From contig DIPM01000027.1 in assembly GCA_002427105.1 (NCBI GenBank), forward strand, positions 1 through 64,000: a stretch of DNA of 64,000 nt, written 5' to 3'. Shown piece after piece: positions 54,754 through 64,000 of this stretch. The stretch comes from Marinilabiliaceae bacterium UBA5488. Lineage in GTDB: Bacteria > Bacteroidota > Bacteroidia > Bacteroidales > Marinilabiliaceae. Position 1 is the first letter of the stretch, and each line of letters starts with the position of its first letter. A program made the position numbers and the translations under genes. The notes under the pieces were generated by a model. That model did not search any database. It was not told the origin of the DNA and worked only from the letters and a program-made list of their open reading frames with translations.

Positions 54754-57312
54754 ATGGAAGTAACAGTAATGCAAAAACAAACGGAGAAGGCCAGCGAGAA
54801 CCTTTACACTAATGATGAGGCTTTTCAGGCGGCTTTGAAATATTTTAAAGGTGACGAGCTTGCCGCTCGTGTGTGGGTCAATAAGTACGCGCTGAAAGAT
54901 TCGGACGGCAATTTGTATGAACTGACTCCGGATGATATGCATTGTCGTTTGGCACGTGAAATTGTGCGAATCGAGGAGAATTATCCTAATCCTATGAAGC
55001 TTGAGGAAGTTTATGAATTATTTCGCAACTTCACTTACATCATTCCTCAGGGAGGCCCGATGTCGGGCATCGGCAATAATTTTCAGGTAGCCTCTTTGTC
55101 TAATTGCTTTGTTATTGGCAATGATGGAAATTCTGACTCGTATGGCGGCATTATGAAAATTGATCAGGAGCAGGTACAACTGATGAAGCGTCGCGGTGGT
55201 GTAGGTCACGATTTATCTCATATTCGTCCCAAGGGCTCTCCGGTTAAGAACTCTGCTTTAACTTCCACTGGCATTGTTCCTTTTATGGAGCGTTACTCCA
55301 ACTCAACGCGTGAGGTTGCTCAAGACGGTCGTCGTGGAGCCTTGATGTTGAGCGTTTCGATCAAGCATCCTGACTCAGAGAAATTTATAGATGCCAAGAT
55401 GGAGCAGGGCAAGGTTACCGGAGCCAATGTTTCGGTTAAGATTGACGATGACTTTATGCGCGCTGTTACCGAAGAGCGCCCATATATGCAGCAATACCCT
55501 GTAGAGTCTAAAAATCCGAAGTACAGCAAAGAAATTGATGCCCTGGAGTTGTGGAACAAGATAGTACACAACGCGTGGAAGTCGGCCGAGCCGGGTATTC
55601 TTTTCTGGGACACCATCACACGTGAGTCGGTGCCCGATTGCTATGCTGACTTGGGTTATAAAACGGTTAGTACCAATCCTTGCGGTGAGATTCCACTTTG
55701 TCCCTATGATAGTTGCCGTCTTATCGCGGTAAATTTATATTCGTACGTTGAGCATCCTTTTACTCGTGACGCCAGGTTTAATTTCGAGCGTTTCCGCAAG
55801 CATGTTGGAGCAGCTCAGCGCATAATGGACGATATTATCGATTTGGAACTAGAGAAGATAGATGCCATTATCAAGAAGATTGATATGGATCCTGAAAGCC
55901 TGGATATAAAGCGAGTGGAGCGTGAGTTGTGGATGAATATTCGCCGTAAGGCAACAGAAGGTCGCCGTACCGGCGTAGGCATTACCGGTGAGGGTGATAT
56001 GCTGGCAGCTTTGAACCTGCGCTATGGCAGCGATAATGCTACTGATTTTTCTGTAGAAGTTCATAAGAGCCTTGCTTTGGCAGCCTATTCTGCTTCTGTT
56101 GATTTAGCGGCCGAGCGCGGAGCTTTTCCTATTTACAGTACCGAGCGCGAAAGAAACAATCCTTTTATTAAACGTATCAAAGACGCGGACGCGGATTTGT
56201 ACGAGCGTATGAGTCGCTACGGACGTCGCAACATTGCCCTGCTTACTATTGCCCCGACAGGTACAACTTCGCTGATGACTCAAACCACCAGTGGAATCGA
56301 ACCTGTTTTTATGCCGGTGTATAAGCGCCGCCGTAAGGTTAATCCCAACGATCCTCAGGTACGTGTCGATTTTGTGGATGAGGTTGGTGACAGCTGGGAA
56401 GAGTATATTGTTTTTCATCATAAGTTTATTACCTGGATGGAGGCCAAGGGGCATGATACTTCTAAGAATTACAGCAGTGAAGAGCTTGACGAACTAGTGC
56501 AGCAATCGCCCTATTACAAGGCAACGAGCAATGATGTCGATTGGCTGAGTAAAGTCCGCATGCAGGGCAAGGTGCAAAAATGGGTAGATCATAGCATAAG
56601 CGTGACTATTAACCTGCCAAATGAGGTTAATGAAGAGCTCGTGGGACAGTTGTACGTTGAGGCCTGGAAGAGTGGATGCAAAGGGGTAACAGTATATCGT
56701 GACGGTTCGCGTGCCGGAGTATTGCTGGCCAATTCCGACAAGAAAAAAGACGAGCCTTCCCGCTTTTCTGCCAAGCGTCCTCAAACGCTGGAGGCCGACG
56801 TTGTCCGTTTCCAGAATAATAAAGAAAAATGGATTGCCTTTGTAGGCTTGCAGGATGGTCGTCCTTATGAGATATTTACTGGTTTGGCTGACGATGAAGA
56901 GGGCATAATGGTGCCTAAGAGCGTTCAAAAGGGTAGTATTATTAAAAACTATGAAGAGGACGGGAGCTCGCGCTATGACTTCCAGTTTGTCAACAAACGT
57001 GGTTACAAGACCACCATAGAGGGGCTTTCATATAAATTCAATAAGGAGTATTGGAATTATGCCAAACTGATTTCCGGGGTTTTACGTAATGGTATGCCTA
57101 TTGATGACGTTATTAACCTGGTGAGTGGTTTGCAGCTTGACAATGAGAATATCAATAACTGGAAAAATGGTGTTGAGCGGGCACTCAAGAAGTATATTCC
57201 AAACGGCACTAAGGCCAAGAAAGGACATTGCGAAAGTTGCAATTCAGATAATTTGACCTATCAGGAAGGCTGTTTGATTTGTCAGGATTGCGGCAGCTCA
57301 AAGTGCGGATGA
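54754..57312 (+). CDS. nrdJ: Adenosylcobalamin-dependent (class II) ribonucleotide reductase
   Basis: This 852-residue enzyme has SLSNCFVIG (first active-site Cys), STNPCGEIPLCPYDSC (radical-site region), APTGTTS, a TSCPD-like C-terminal domain (FQNNKEKWIAFVGLQDGRP) and a Cys-rich tail CESCNSDNL...CLICQDCGSSKC that can bind zinc. It converts ribonucleotides to deoxyribonucleotides with coenzyme B12. Full length. No nrdAB neighbours. Confidence 0.93.
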   Translation: MEVTVMQKQTEKASENLYTNDEAFQAALKYFKGDELAARVWVNKYALKDSDGNLYELTPDDMHCRLAREIVRIEENYPNPMKLEEVYELFRNFTYIIPQGGPMSGIGNNFQVASLSNCFVIGNDGNSDSYGGIMKIDQEQVQLMKRRGGVGHDLSHIRPKGSPVKNSALTSTGIVPFMERYSNSTREVAQDGRRGALMLSVSIKHPDSEKFIDAKMEQGKVTGANVSVKIDDDFMRAVTEERPYMQQYPVESKNPKYSKEIDALELWNKIVHNAWKSAEPGILFWDTITRESVPDCYADLGYKTVSTNPCGEIPLCPYDSCRLIAVNLYSYVEHPFTRDARFNFERFRKHVGAAQRIMDDIIDLELEKIDAIIKKIDMDPESLDIKRVERELWMNIRRKATEGRRTGVGITGEGDMLAALNLRYGSDNATDFSVEVHKSLALAAYSASVDLAAERGAFPIYSTERERNNPFIKRIKDADADLYERMSRYGRRNIALLTIAPTGTTSLMTQTTSGIEPVFMPVYKRRRKVNPNDPQVRVDFVDEVGDSWEEYIVFHHKFITWMEAKGHDTSKNYSSEELDELVQQSPYYKATSNDVDWLSKVRMQGKVQKWVDHSISVTINLPNEVNEELVGQLYVEAWKSGCKGVTVYRDGSRAGVLLANSDKKKDEPSRFSAKRPQTLEADVVRFQNNKEKWIAFVGLQDGRPYEIFTGLADDEEGIMVPKSVQKGSIIKNYEEDGSSRYDFQFVNKRGYKTTIEGLSYKFNKEYWNYAKLISGVLRNGMPIDDVINLVSGLQLDNENINNWKNGVERALKKYIPNGTKAKKGHCESCNSDNLTYQEGCLICQDCGSSKCG

Positions 57313-57473
57313 CGCAGTGAGTAGTTATCAATGAGCGTTCATAAGTCAGCAGTTTGGGGTTTCGGGTTTAAATCAACCACTCGAAACTCTAAATGCTGAA
57401 GACCTAAACATGGGAAGTAACTATACGGCGAAGCCCTCAACTCATAACTTATACCTTCCAACTAATAATTCTG

Positions 57474-60400
57474 TTATTTCACTACAATCTTCTGTCGTTT
57501 AATTTCATTATTTGTAACAAGTTCGAGGATATATATCCCACTAAGGTCTGAAACATTTATCTTGTGGGAGTGACCAAGAGCGGGTTGACTAATAATTGTT
57601 TGACCACTGATATTGTATAATACTACTTTAACCAGAGGCTGCGAGGATGCAATATTAATAATTTCGTGGGCAGGAAGCGGGAATATATTAAAGATTGCCG
57701 ACGTTTTCGGTTCATCAAGGCTCGTACTCAACCGATATCCTTCAACAGCAAGGTTGTCTATCTGGTTGTTTCCTGACATGCGTGAAGCCGCAGTTCCGGC
57801 AAACTCTATTTTCACGCAGAACTCTTCGCTATCATTGGCGTCAGAGATTTTTGAAAAATCAAGTTCAATAAGCTGAAATACTTCGCTTATTAGTATGTTC
57901 TCTCTAAACAGCGTCCAGTCGGATTCTGCAGTGCTGCGATACCATATATTCTGTTGTTGGGCACCACTGCTTGTTCGTGTCACAGCATAGCTTAGCTTAA
58001 TATCTTCAAAATCGGAAGTGGGAATTTGGAGTTCAAGATGGCGAGTGTCAGATGGATTCCTGACACGCAGTGCTCGCGCGGCCTCTACTTCATCTTTCAG
58101 ATTAATCTCGGAGCCGTCGTTTACCCTATCCATATAGCCATCACCGGTGCCAGGATAGGAAATGCTCACCTGTGCTTCCGACAGGCTATAATCGGCTTGA
58201 AAAGGAGACAAGTTTCCTTCGGGTAAATTATTAAAGTGCCAGTAATGGATCAACTGATATTCAGCCGCATTAAAATAAGCACTTACATCGGTATTGCCCG
58301 TAAGAACTACTTCAATTGATTTTTCGTAGCGCTTCAGACCATTGACTATCCAATGCGAAAAGCGATAACCTGGCTCATCGTCGGCTGCTAAACTAAGTGG
58401 TACGGTATTAAAATAGCTTCCCGACCATGGGAATGGGCTTTCCGAATTACTGAGGCCTGCCATTTCACCGTTGATGGTTAATGAGTTTATCTTAACCACA
58501 CCTCCTCCACCGAACTTGTTTACTGTAAGGGTTGAGATTGTTGATAAACCGAACTGACTTCCGGTATGATTCATGACATAAGCCGGGCGTTGATCAGCAA
58601 AATTTTTAATTGAATTTCCGGTGTCTGTTCCGCTTCCCCACCGCATATAGTGTTCATTGCGCGAAGATGCCAAGCGGACATTATATTCATCTACTTTTTT
58701 ATTTATGTAATCAGGTTTAAAACAGCTGTTTAGCTGATCAGCAACAATGTTAATAAACTTGTTTTTAAAATCGGTATTAAGTAATAGCCGCTGAAATATA
58801 ATGGAAGAGGGATCATTTGCTTCGTCAATTACTCTTTTGAGTCCGTTATAAAATTGGTTTTCTCCCCATATATTCATGCCAAAATCGGTGTCGTAAAGCA
58901 TCCAGCGCCAGCGGCCATCGTGTCCTGTTTGGGCATCCGGAGAATAAACCCCGTTGCGATAGCGCCATAAAGTCATATTATTTTGTGGCCAATCGGTGTT
59001 ATAAAAATATATCTGCACAGCATAGTAATGAGCTAGATTATCCACATCGACACGTTCGGCTATCCACTGATAGTGGGAGCTTATAGCTATATTATTGTTT
59101 TGGGCATAGTTTGCAATTTCCCAAAACCGGTTACGATCTTCAGGCAGGCCTTCATCAACATTACCCCAGGCATCAAGTATCGCTACATCATCGGATGATA
59201 GGTTGTAGTGGCTTGCAAGATAATGCTGATCATATCGCTCTCGCATATTGATTATGCCCCAATACTCCCCGTTAATAAAGTGTATTACAGGGTTATACGC
59301 CATTGTTGAAAGAGGCAGGTCTTTTGCAAGGTCTTGCATCAGAGCATCCCGATAGAGAGTAAGGTTGAAGTCATTGCCTGAATTACGCAGGATCAAACGT
59401 CTGAATTCGCTAACTGTTCGTGTGGCATCACCTCGAGCAGGGAGTTCGCCAAAGAAGGGATAGGTAAAGGTGTTGCCTGTGCCGTATTCGTTACGTGCAT
59501 ATAGGCGAAGAGATTTACGTGGAAATGCCCTGCTCCATCCTCCATGCACCCTTATTCCTATATCATGTTTGTAAACAGGGTCTCCATTCTTGGGGAAATA
59601 TTCAAAATGTGCCGGCTTTTCCCAGGCTTTTCCCCGCTGATTGTAGTTGGCAGGTCTTCCATCGTCCCATGTTGCACCGGTATTAGCCGCAGCCCACTCA
59701 TCGAAATACTTTCCTGCTACATAAATACCACTTTCATAATCGAAAAAATTATCTTCGTTGGTCGATATAGAAACTACAGGCAAATCATAGCGGGCATTTC
59801 CCCGGGGACTTATAAAGTATGAATGAGTTTCGGTATGTAGCGTAAGTGCATCGGCTTTTATTGCCTTGGCTCTTACTACTGTGCCTTTGTAGATATTAGC
59901 ACCCGGCAGGGGAGGAGAATTTGCATAGGTGGTATTTATTCCGGCAATTTTATATGGCTCAGCCGATCTGTCGCTTATTTGTAAGGGCTCAGTATAAAGG
60001 TGTGTTTTTTTGTGCCCTTCAAGCATAGTGCTGCCCGGATAGTTGTTTTTGTATTGATATGTGCTTCCTTCAATGTTTTCAGGCTTGGGTTCAGAACCGT
60101 CTAGCGTATAGTAGATCGTAGTTTCCGGATCGCTTGAGCTAAGACTTAATTCAAAGGCCTCGGTATAAAACCCACCAGGCTGTGAAAAGCTTATGTTACC
60201 CTCTAAAATTTCGCTAAAGCCCGGGGTGGTATTGGGAAGACCCGGAGTTGGTCTGCTAAAAAAGGAAAAGTCCGTTTCGCCTTCTTTTATTCCATAGGAT
60301 ATATCGCTTTCCAAAGCTATTGGATCGATTCTATGAATAGTTGTGCCCTGAGGATTCGTAAGAAGTATGGGTTCTCCGCCTGCAGATATGGCAAAGGAGG

Positions 60401-61238
60401 TGTGCAGCTGACCGGGGGCATTGTAGATATGCGAAGCGGGCATGGGGCGTTGGATGGCACCGCTTGGCAATTGCCAACCAACGGACAGATTATCGCCACC
60501 TCCTTCTTCTTTCATTAAAGCAGATATGTAATAGTATTCTCCGGCAGTGAGTTGAACTGCAGCTGATTTCTGAGAATCATACTTATCCCATTCCCGGCTG
60601 TTTGTCCACTCAGGAACGCTGGCAATAAGGCTTACATTATGCTGAAGATTATTACTGCTAAGGTAGAGCTCTCCGTTATCGTCGCTAGATATCCAGAAGA
60701 AGTAGTTGCCTGTTTCCGGGGCCTTAAGCAAGCCATGCATTCTTTGTCCGTAATTATCATTGACATCAACATCAGCCTCGAAGTAGCCTTTTATTTGTCT
60801 CACATATGAGGGCTTGTCCGGATAATCGGGATTGCCTGTAAGGTCGCTGATTTTGGTACCTGAAAGGTCAAGAAACATCTCCTGGCGAATGGCGTTGTTT
60901 AAGACAGTCTGATCGGGCTTGCGGTCATTCCCGGAGGCCCACACAAGAAGGTGCTGACCCGCTTCCAGATTAACAGTCGGGAAGGTCCATTTGAAGGGTT
61001 TTGCATCATCATCTGAAAGCCCCCATCCCTGAAGGTTGACAGTCTCAGTTGAGTTGTTTTTTATTTCTATCCAGTCAGAAAACTCGCCATCTTCATCTGA
61101 AATGGTGCCGTCGTTTGACGACAAAAACTCACTAATAATTACAGCTGGTAGTTCTTGGGCGTATATTGAGCTAAGCATAGCTGTAAATATTAGGCTAAGG
61201 GTTATTTGTAAGATGGCCTTGGCGTAAGTTTGTGTCAT
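57474..61238 (-). CDS. CotH-domain surface protein with type IX secretion signal
   Basis: This 1254-residue secreted protein has a signal peptide (ITLSLIFTAMLSSIYAQ), a lamin-tail-like domain (about 28-125, SEFLSSNDG...DWIEIKNNS), a PA14-like domain (about 150-270), a chitobiase C-terminal-like repeat (TIYYTLDGSEPKPEN), a CotH kinase domain (about 560-860, GIRVHGGWSRAFPRKSLRLYA, then LYDTDFGMNIWG) and a T9SS type A sorting domain (final 75 residues, ending RQKIVVK). CotH domains are atypical kinases in spore coats; in Bacteroidota surface proteins the substrate is unknown. It is probably exported through the T9SS to the cell surface. Confidence 0.88.
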   Translation of the reverse strand: MTQTYAKAILQITLSLIFTAMLSSIYAQELPAVIISEFLSSNDGTISDEDGEFSDWIEIKNNSTETVNLQGWGLSDDDAKPFKWTFPTVNLEAGQHLLVWASGNDRKPDQTVLNNAIRQEMFLDLSGTKISDLTGNPDYPDKPSYVRQIKGYFEADVDVNDNYGQRMHGLLKAPETGNYFFWISSDDNGELYLSSNNLQHNVSLIASVPEWTNSREWDKYDSQKSAAVQLTAGEYYYISALMKEEGGGDNLSVGWQLPSGAIQRPMPASHIYNAPGQLHTSFAISAGGEPILLTNPQGTTIHRIDPIALESDISYGIKEGETDFSFFSRPTPGLPNTTPGFSEILEGNISFSQPGGFYTEAFELSLSSSDPETTIYYTLDGSEPKPENIEGSTYQYKNNYPGSTMLEGHKKTHLYTEPLQISDRSAEPYKIAGINTTYANSPPLPGANIYKGTVVRAKAIKADALTLHTETHSYFISPRGNARYDLPVVSISTNEDNFFDYESGIYVAGKYFDEWAAANTGATWDDGRPANYNQRGKAWEKPAHFEYFPKNGDPVYKHDIGIRVHGGWSRAFPRKSLRLYARNEYGTGNTFTYPFFGELPARGDATRTVSEFRRLILRNSGNDFNLTLYRDALMQDLAKDLPLSTMAYNPVIHFINGEYWGIINMRERYDQHYLASHYNLSSDDVAILDAWGNVDEGLPEDRNRFWEIANYAQNNNIAISSHYQWIAERVDVDNLAHYYAVQIYFYNTDWPQNNMTLWRYRNGVYSPDAQTGHDGRWRWMLYDTDFGMNIWGENQFYNGLKRVIDEANDPSSIIFQRLLLNTDFKNKFINIVADQLNSCFKPDYINKKVDEYNVRLASSRNEHYMRWGSGTDTGNSIKNFADQRPAYVMNHTGSQFGLSTISTLTVNKFGGGGVVKINSLTINGEMAGLSNSESPFPWSGSYFNTVPLSLAADDEPGYRFSHWIVNGLKRYEKSIEVVLTGNTDVSAYFNAAEYQLIHYWHFNNLPEGNLSPFQADYSLSEAQVSISYPGTGDGYMDRVNDGSEINLKDEVEAARALRVRNPSDTRHLELQIPTSDFEDIKLSYAVTRTSSGAQQQNIWYRSTAESDWTLFRENILISEVFQLIELDFSKISDANDSEEFCVKIEFAGTAASRMSGNNQIDNLAVEGYRLSTSLDEPKTSAIFNIFPLPAHEIINIASSQPLVKVVLYNISGQTIISQPALGHSHKINVSDLSGIYILELVTNNEIKRQKIVVK

Positions 61239-61317
61239 ATTGAGAGAATTTTATCATACAAGGTTAAAGTTAAGCTTAATTTACTTAAGACCCTAAATAA
61301 TGGAAGGGTTTTGGAGC

Positions 61318-61347
61318 TTGTGGAGACGTGGTATTTTATTAACTTTA
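61318..61347 (+). promoter_or_regulatory. Candidate promoter of gltX
   Basis: TTG (61318-61320), 19 bases, then TAACTTTA (61340-61347) match the Bacteroidota consensus with one mismatch in the -7 element, 19 bases before the gltX ATG. Confidence 0.4.
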
Positions 61348-61366
61348 CGACTAAATTTTCGCAATT

Positions 61367-62893
61367 ATGAGTTCAGAGTCAGTTAGAGTTCGTTTTGCTC
61401 CCAGTCCCACCGGACCTCTTCATATCGGAGGTGTACGTACAGCACTGTTTAATTATCTTTTTGCCAAACAGCATGGAGGCAGTTTTATTCTCAGGATTGA
61501 GGATACTGATAGCAGCAGGTTTGTACCCGGCGCAGAGGCATATATTAATGCCTCGCTTCAATGGCTGGGCTTAAAGGTTGACGAAGGCGTCGAGGAAGGA
61601 GGCCCCTACGGGCCCTATAAGCAAAGCGAACGTAAAGAAATATACAAGAAGTACGCCGATATGCTGGTTGACAGGGGATGGGCTTATTATGCCTTTGATA
61701 CTCCTGAGGATTTGGAGGCGATGCGCACTGTCGCAGAAAATGAAAAAAAGTCTTTTGCCTATGACCTGCATAGCAGAAATGACTTAAATAATTCTCTTTC
61801 AATGTCGGCAGATGAGCTTAAGGAGTGCTTAGATAAAAATATTCCCTATGTTATTCGATTCAAGATGCCCGAAAATATTGACGTGGAGGCTACTGACTTA
61901 ATACGCGGGAAGGTGGTATTTAACACCAATACTCTTGACGACAAAGTGCTTTACAAATCAGCTGACGAGTTGCCTACCTATCATCTGGCAAATATAGTTG
62001 ATGACCATTTAATGAAGATTAGTCATGTTATTAGGGGAGAGGAGTGGTTACCCTCATTGCCTTTGCATGTTATGATGTATCGGGCTTTTGGATGGAGCGA
62101 AACTATGCCCGCCTTTGCTCATCTGCCTCTAATACTTAAGCCTAACGGCAAAGGTAAGCTGAGTAAAAGGGATGGTGACAAGGAAGGATTTCCGGTGTTT
62201 CCATTGGAATATACTTCTCCTTCAGGCGAGGTGTCAGCCGGTTATAGGGAGTCCGGTTATTTCCCGGAAGCGGTAAATAATTTACTTGCTTTGTTGGGAT
62301 GGAATTCAGGTACGGAGCAGGAGCTTTTCACGATGGATGAACTTATTAAGGCCTTCTCTTTGGAGAGGGTTAATAAATCAGGCGCTCGTTTTGACCCCGA
62401 CAAAGCTCGTTGGTTCAATCAGCAGTATCTTCAGCAGAAGAGTGATTCGGAATTGGCCGCATTGTTTATGCCCTTTTTGAAGCAGAAGGGAGTCGAAGCA
62501 GACCGGGCTTACCTTGAGAGGGTTGTGGCTATGGTAAAAGACAGGGTTCATTTTGTGTCGGAGTTGTGGGAACATTCCTTTTTCTTTTTTACAGCTCCGC
62601 AGGAATATGATGCCAAAGTTGTTCAGAAGCGATGGAAAGATGAGATACCTGCATTTATGGAAGAACTGGCCGGAGCTTTTGAGTCTTTTCCGACCTGGGA
62701 TGCTGCTTCTTTAAAGGAAAAGGCATCAGAACTTATGCAGAGCCGCGGTTTGAGCTTTGGTGCGGTAGCTAATGCATTGCGCCTGGTACTAACCGGAGGA
62801 GCTTTTGGCCCCGATCTTTTTATGATAGTTGAATTGTTGGGACAAAAAGAAGTTGTAAGGCGGCTTTCTAAGGCTAAGAGCCTGCTTGACTAA
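61367..62893 (+). CDS. gltX: Glutamyl-tRNA synthetase
   Basis: This 508-residue class I synthetase has the HIGH-type motif PSPTGPLHIGG (12-22) and the KMSKS-type motif KLSKRDG (about 263). It charges tRNA-Glu (or also tRNA-Gln if Gat is used). Full length, followed by the terminator at 62934. Confidence 0.96.
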   Translation: MSSESVRVRFAPSPTGPLHIGGVRTALFNYLFAKQHGGSFILRIEDTDSSRFVPGAEAYINASLQWLGLKVDEGVEEGGPYGPYKQSERKEIYKKYADMLVDRGWAYYAFDTPEDLEAMRTVAENEKKSFAYDLHSRNDLNNSLSMSADELKECLDKNIPYVIRFKMPENIDVEATDLIRGKVVFNTNTLDDKVLYKSADELPTYHLANIVDDHLMKISHVIRGEEWLPSLPLHVMMYRAFGWSETMPAFAHLPLILKPNGKGKLSKRDGDKEGFPVFPLEYTSPSGEVSAGYRESGYFPEAVNNLLALLGWNSGTEQELFTMDELIKAFSLERVNKSGARFDPDKARWFNQQYLQQKSDSELAALFMPFLKQKGVEADRAYLERVVAMVKDRVHFVSELWEHSFFFFTAPQEYDAKVVQKRWKDEIPAFMEELAGAFESFPTWDAASLKEKASELMQSRGLSFGAVANALRLVLTGGAFGPDLFMIVELLGQKEVVRRLSKAKSLLD

Positions 62894-62933
62894 TATAAAA
62901 GGGAGCTTTAGTATAAGCCGGATTGTGTTAAAT

Positions 62934-62963
62934 AAAAAAGCGCCCTAAGCAAGGCGCTTTTTT
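62934..62963. terminator. Bidirectional terminator between gltX and tRNA-Cys
   Basis: AAAAAAGCGCC pairs with GGCGCTTTTTT over an eight-base loop. U-runs exist on both strands, so it can end gltX (+) and the tRNA-Cys transcript (-). Confidence 0.85.
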
Positions 62964-62965
62964 GT

Positions 62966-63039
62966 TGGAGGTCGGTGGCGGATTCGAACCGCCGTACACG
63001 GTTTTGCAGACCGTTGCCTAGCCACTCGGCCAACCGACC
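62966..63039 (-). tRNA. tRNA-Cys (GCA)
   Basis: Read on the minus strand: acceptor stem GGTCGGT/ACCGACC, discriminator U, encoded CCA, anticodon stem ACGGT/ACCGT around CTGCAAA (anticodon GCA) and T-arm GGCGGTTCGAATCCGCC. It lies downstream of folB and just before the shared terminator. Confidence 0.95.
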
Positions 63040-63108
63040 CTTATTGCGAGTGCAAAAGTATAAAATAATTCTTTACTTTAAGAATATCTTTCCTCTTTTA
63101 TGGAAAAA

Positions 63109-63471
63109 TCAGCGTTCCAAAGTTAAGCTGACGCACTGCATTTGTCCGCCCATAGGAGGGTTCATTTTGGACACCTTAACTTTGGCATGCATTATTTCGG
63201 GATACTTGTTGAACAAGGTGTTAATAATACGCCCCGTTAGGTGCTCAAGCAAGTTTGAAGTGATGTTCATCTCTTCTTTTACCAGTTCATAGACCTTCAC
63301 ATAGTTGAGGGTGTCCTGTATCCGGTCGCTCTCCATGGGCAGGCTTACATCAAGCTTTAAGCTTATGTTGACAATAAAGCGGTTACCGACAAGCTTTTCT
63401 TCTTTAAAGCAGCCGTGGTAGGCATAGAATACCATCTCCTCCAGCTCTATTAAGGCTATATTATTTTCCAT
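63109..63471 (-). CDS. folB: Dihydroneopterin aldolase
   Basis: This 120-residue protein matches FolB: LEEMVFYAYHGCFKEEK near the start (the YHG motif), NYVKVYELVKEEM and a C-terminal KMNPPMGGQM strand. It forms the hydroxymethyl-dihydropterin precursor of folate. It starts 24 bases after the S46 peptidase stop in the same direction. Confidence 0.92.
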   Translation of the reverse strand: MENNIALIELEEMVFYAYHGCFKEEKLVGNRFIVNISLKLDVSLPMESDRIQDTLNYVKVYELVKEEMNITSNLLEHLTGRIINTLFNKYPEIMHAKVKVSKMNPPMGGQMQCVSLTLER

Positions 63472-63495
63472 CTGTAATATTAATCATAACACTAC

Positions 63496-64000
63496 CTATT
63501 GTATCAGCGTCATTTCATCAATAAGGTAGTCAGCATCGGCATATTTGTCGATGATAAACAGTATGTAGCGTATATCCACATTGATGCATTTCTGCAAATC
63601 GGGTTCGAAGGCTATATCCCCGCTCATAGCTTCCCAGTTTCCATCAAAAGCCAGGCCGATGAGGTGACCTTGGGCGTTGATTACCGGACTTCCTGAGTTG
63701 CCGCCGGTAATATCATTATCGGTAGTGAAGTTAAGGTACATCCGGCCGTCTTCAGCCGCATATCTGCCATAATCGCTATTTCGGTAGAGCTCTTTAAGCT
63801 TCTCGGGAACGATGAATTCGAAATTTGAAGGATCTTCTTTTTCCATCACTCCTTTGAGGGTGGTGTAGTGTTTGTATTTGACTCCGTCTCTGGGATGGTA
63901 GTCGCCCACTGTGCCATAGCTCAGACGCAATGAAAAGTTGGCATCCGGATAGAATACTTTATCGGGATTCATTTCCATCAAACCTGCCATAAAAAGGCGA
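63496..64000 (-). CDS. S46 family peptidase (DPP7/DPP11-like), C-terminal part
   Basis: The minus-strand frame runs off the window edge. The visible 168 residues have the catalytic Ser motif TGGNSGSPVINAQG and the family's conserved GDIAFEPDLQKCINVDIRYILF region. S46 enzymes are periplasmic dipeptidyl peptidases that feed amino acid use in Bacteroidota. The residue deciding DPP7 or DPP11 specificity may lie in this part, but I cannot place it with certainty. The N-terminal part, including the other catalytic residues, is outside. Confidence 0.88.
   Translation of the reverse strand, partial: RLFMAGLMEMNPDKVFYPDANFSLRLSYGTVGDYHPRDGVKYKHYTTLKGVMEKEDPSNFEFIVPEKLKELYRNSDYGRYAAEDGRMYLNFTTDNDITGGNSGSPVINAQGHLIGLAFDGNWEAMSGDIAFEPDLQKCINVDIRYILFIIDKYADADYLIDEMTLIQ

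Noticed and set aside
1..64000. CRISPR array, prophage or complete insertion sequence
   Set aside because: No regularly spaced direct repeats with unique spacers, no phage structural genes and no intact transposase were seen; only the IS21 and RAYT remnants.

Overview
The window comes from a member of the Bacteroidota. Signs of this are a flexirubin-type (aryl polyene plus dialkylresorcinol) pigment cluster, a type III glutamine synthetase, an S46 family peptidase, a CotH-type surface protein with a type IX secretion C-terminal domain, a DUF5686 outer membrane protein, weak Shine-Dalgarno sites and at least one clean Bacteroidota-type promoter (TTG-N19-TACTTTTG ahead of asnB). Family or genus cannot be fixed from the sequence alone.

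Positions 1-1000 are debris: the end of a frameshifted unknown gene, a terminator, a broken IS21-type transposase whose 5' end runs into an intergenic repeat, and a possible tiny hydrophobic ORF.

Positions 1010-39081 hold a flexirubin-type biosynthetic cluster of about 31 genes, all on the + strand except for a three-gene minus-strand block (12207-15783) that splits it. The first part carries the dialkylresorcinol genes (darA-like, darB-like), a BtrH-like protein coupled to a two-gene ABC transporter, an ACP-KS-CLF module, a tyrosine ammonia-lyase-like enzyme and a ketoreductase. The second part carries a KS, an ACP, a LpxL-like acyltransferase, an O-methyltransferase, a His-less dehydratase subunit, a thioesterase, another KS, a half-size KS-like protein, a second ACP-KS-CLF module, a polysaccharide deacetylase-like protein, LolA-like and other periplasmic proteins, a Glu-less dehydratase subunit, a GT2-DUF2062 protein, a 1281-residue exporter/acyltransferase/methyltransferase fusion, a CrtI-like oxidoreductase, an Ntn hydrolase, an alpha/beta hydrolase, an AMP-forming ligase and a PlsC-like acyltransferase. 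The proposed logic is: tyrosine to 4-coumarate, activation and loading on an ACP, polyene elongation by KS/CLF, ketoreductase and dehydratase, ring methylation, parallel dialkylresorcinol formation, ester joining, and export to the outer membrane.

Positions 39082-42027 hold asnB (minus strand) and a repeat-rich stretch with palindromes, a REP-associated transposase remnant and an orphan antitoxin-like gene. From 42028 on come housekeeping genes: a P-type cation ATPase, the nitrogen assimilation set gltB-gltD-glnN, a small secreted protein, a class II ribonucleotide reductase, a giant CotH/T9SS surface protein (minus), gltX, and a minus-strand group of S46 peptidase (cut by the window edge), folB and tRNA-Cys.

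The most interesting observation is that the two hotdog dehydratase subunits of the pigment cluster each lack a different catalytic residue (one lacks His, the other Glu), which fits a single composite active site in an obligate heterodimer.
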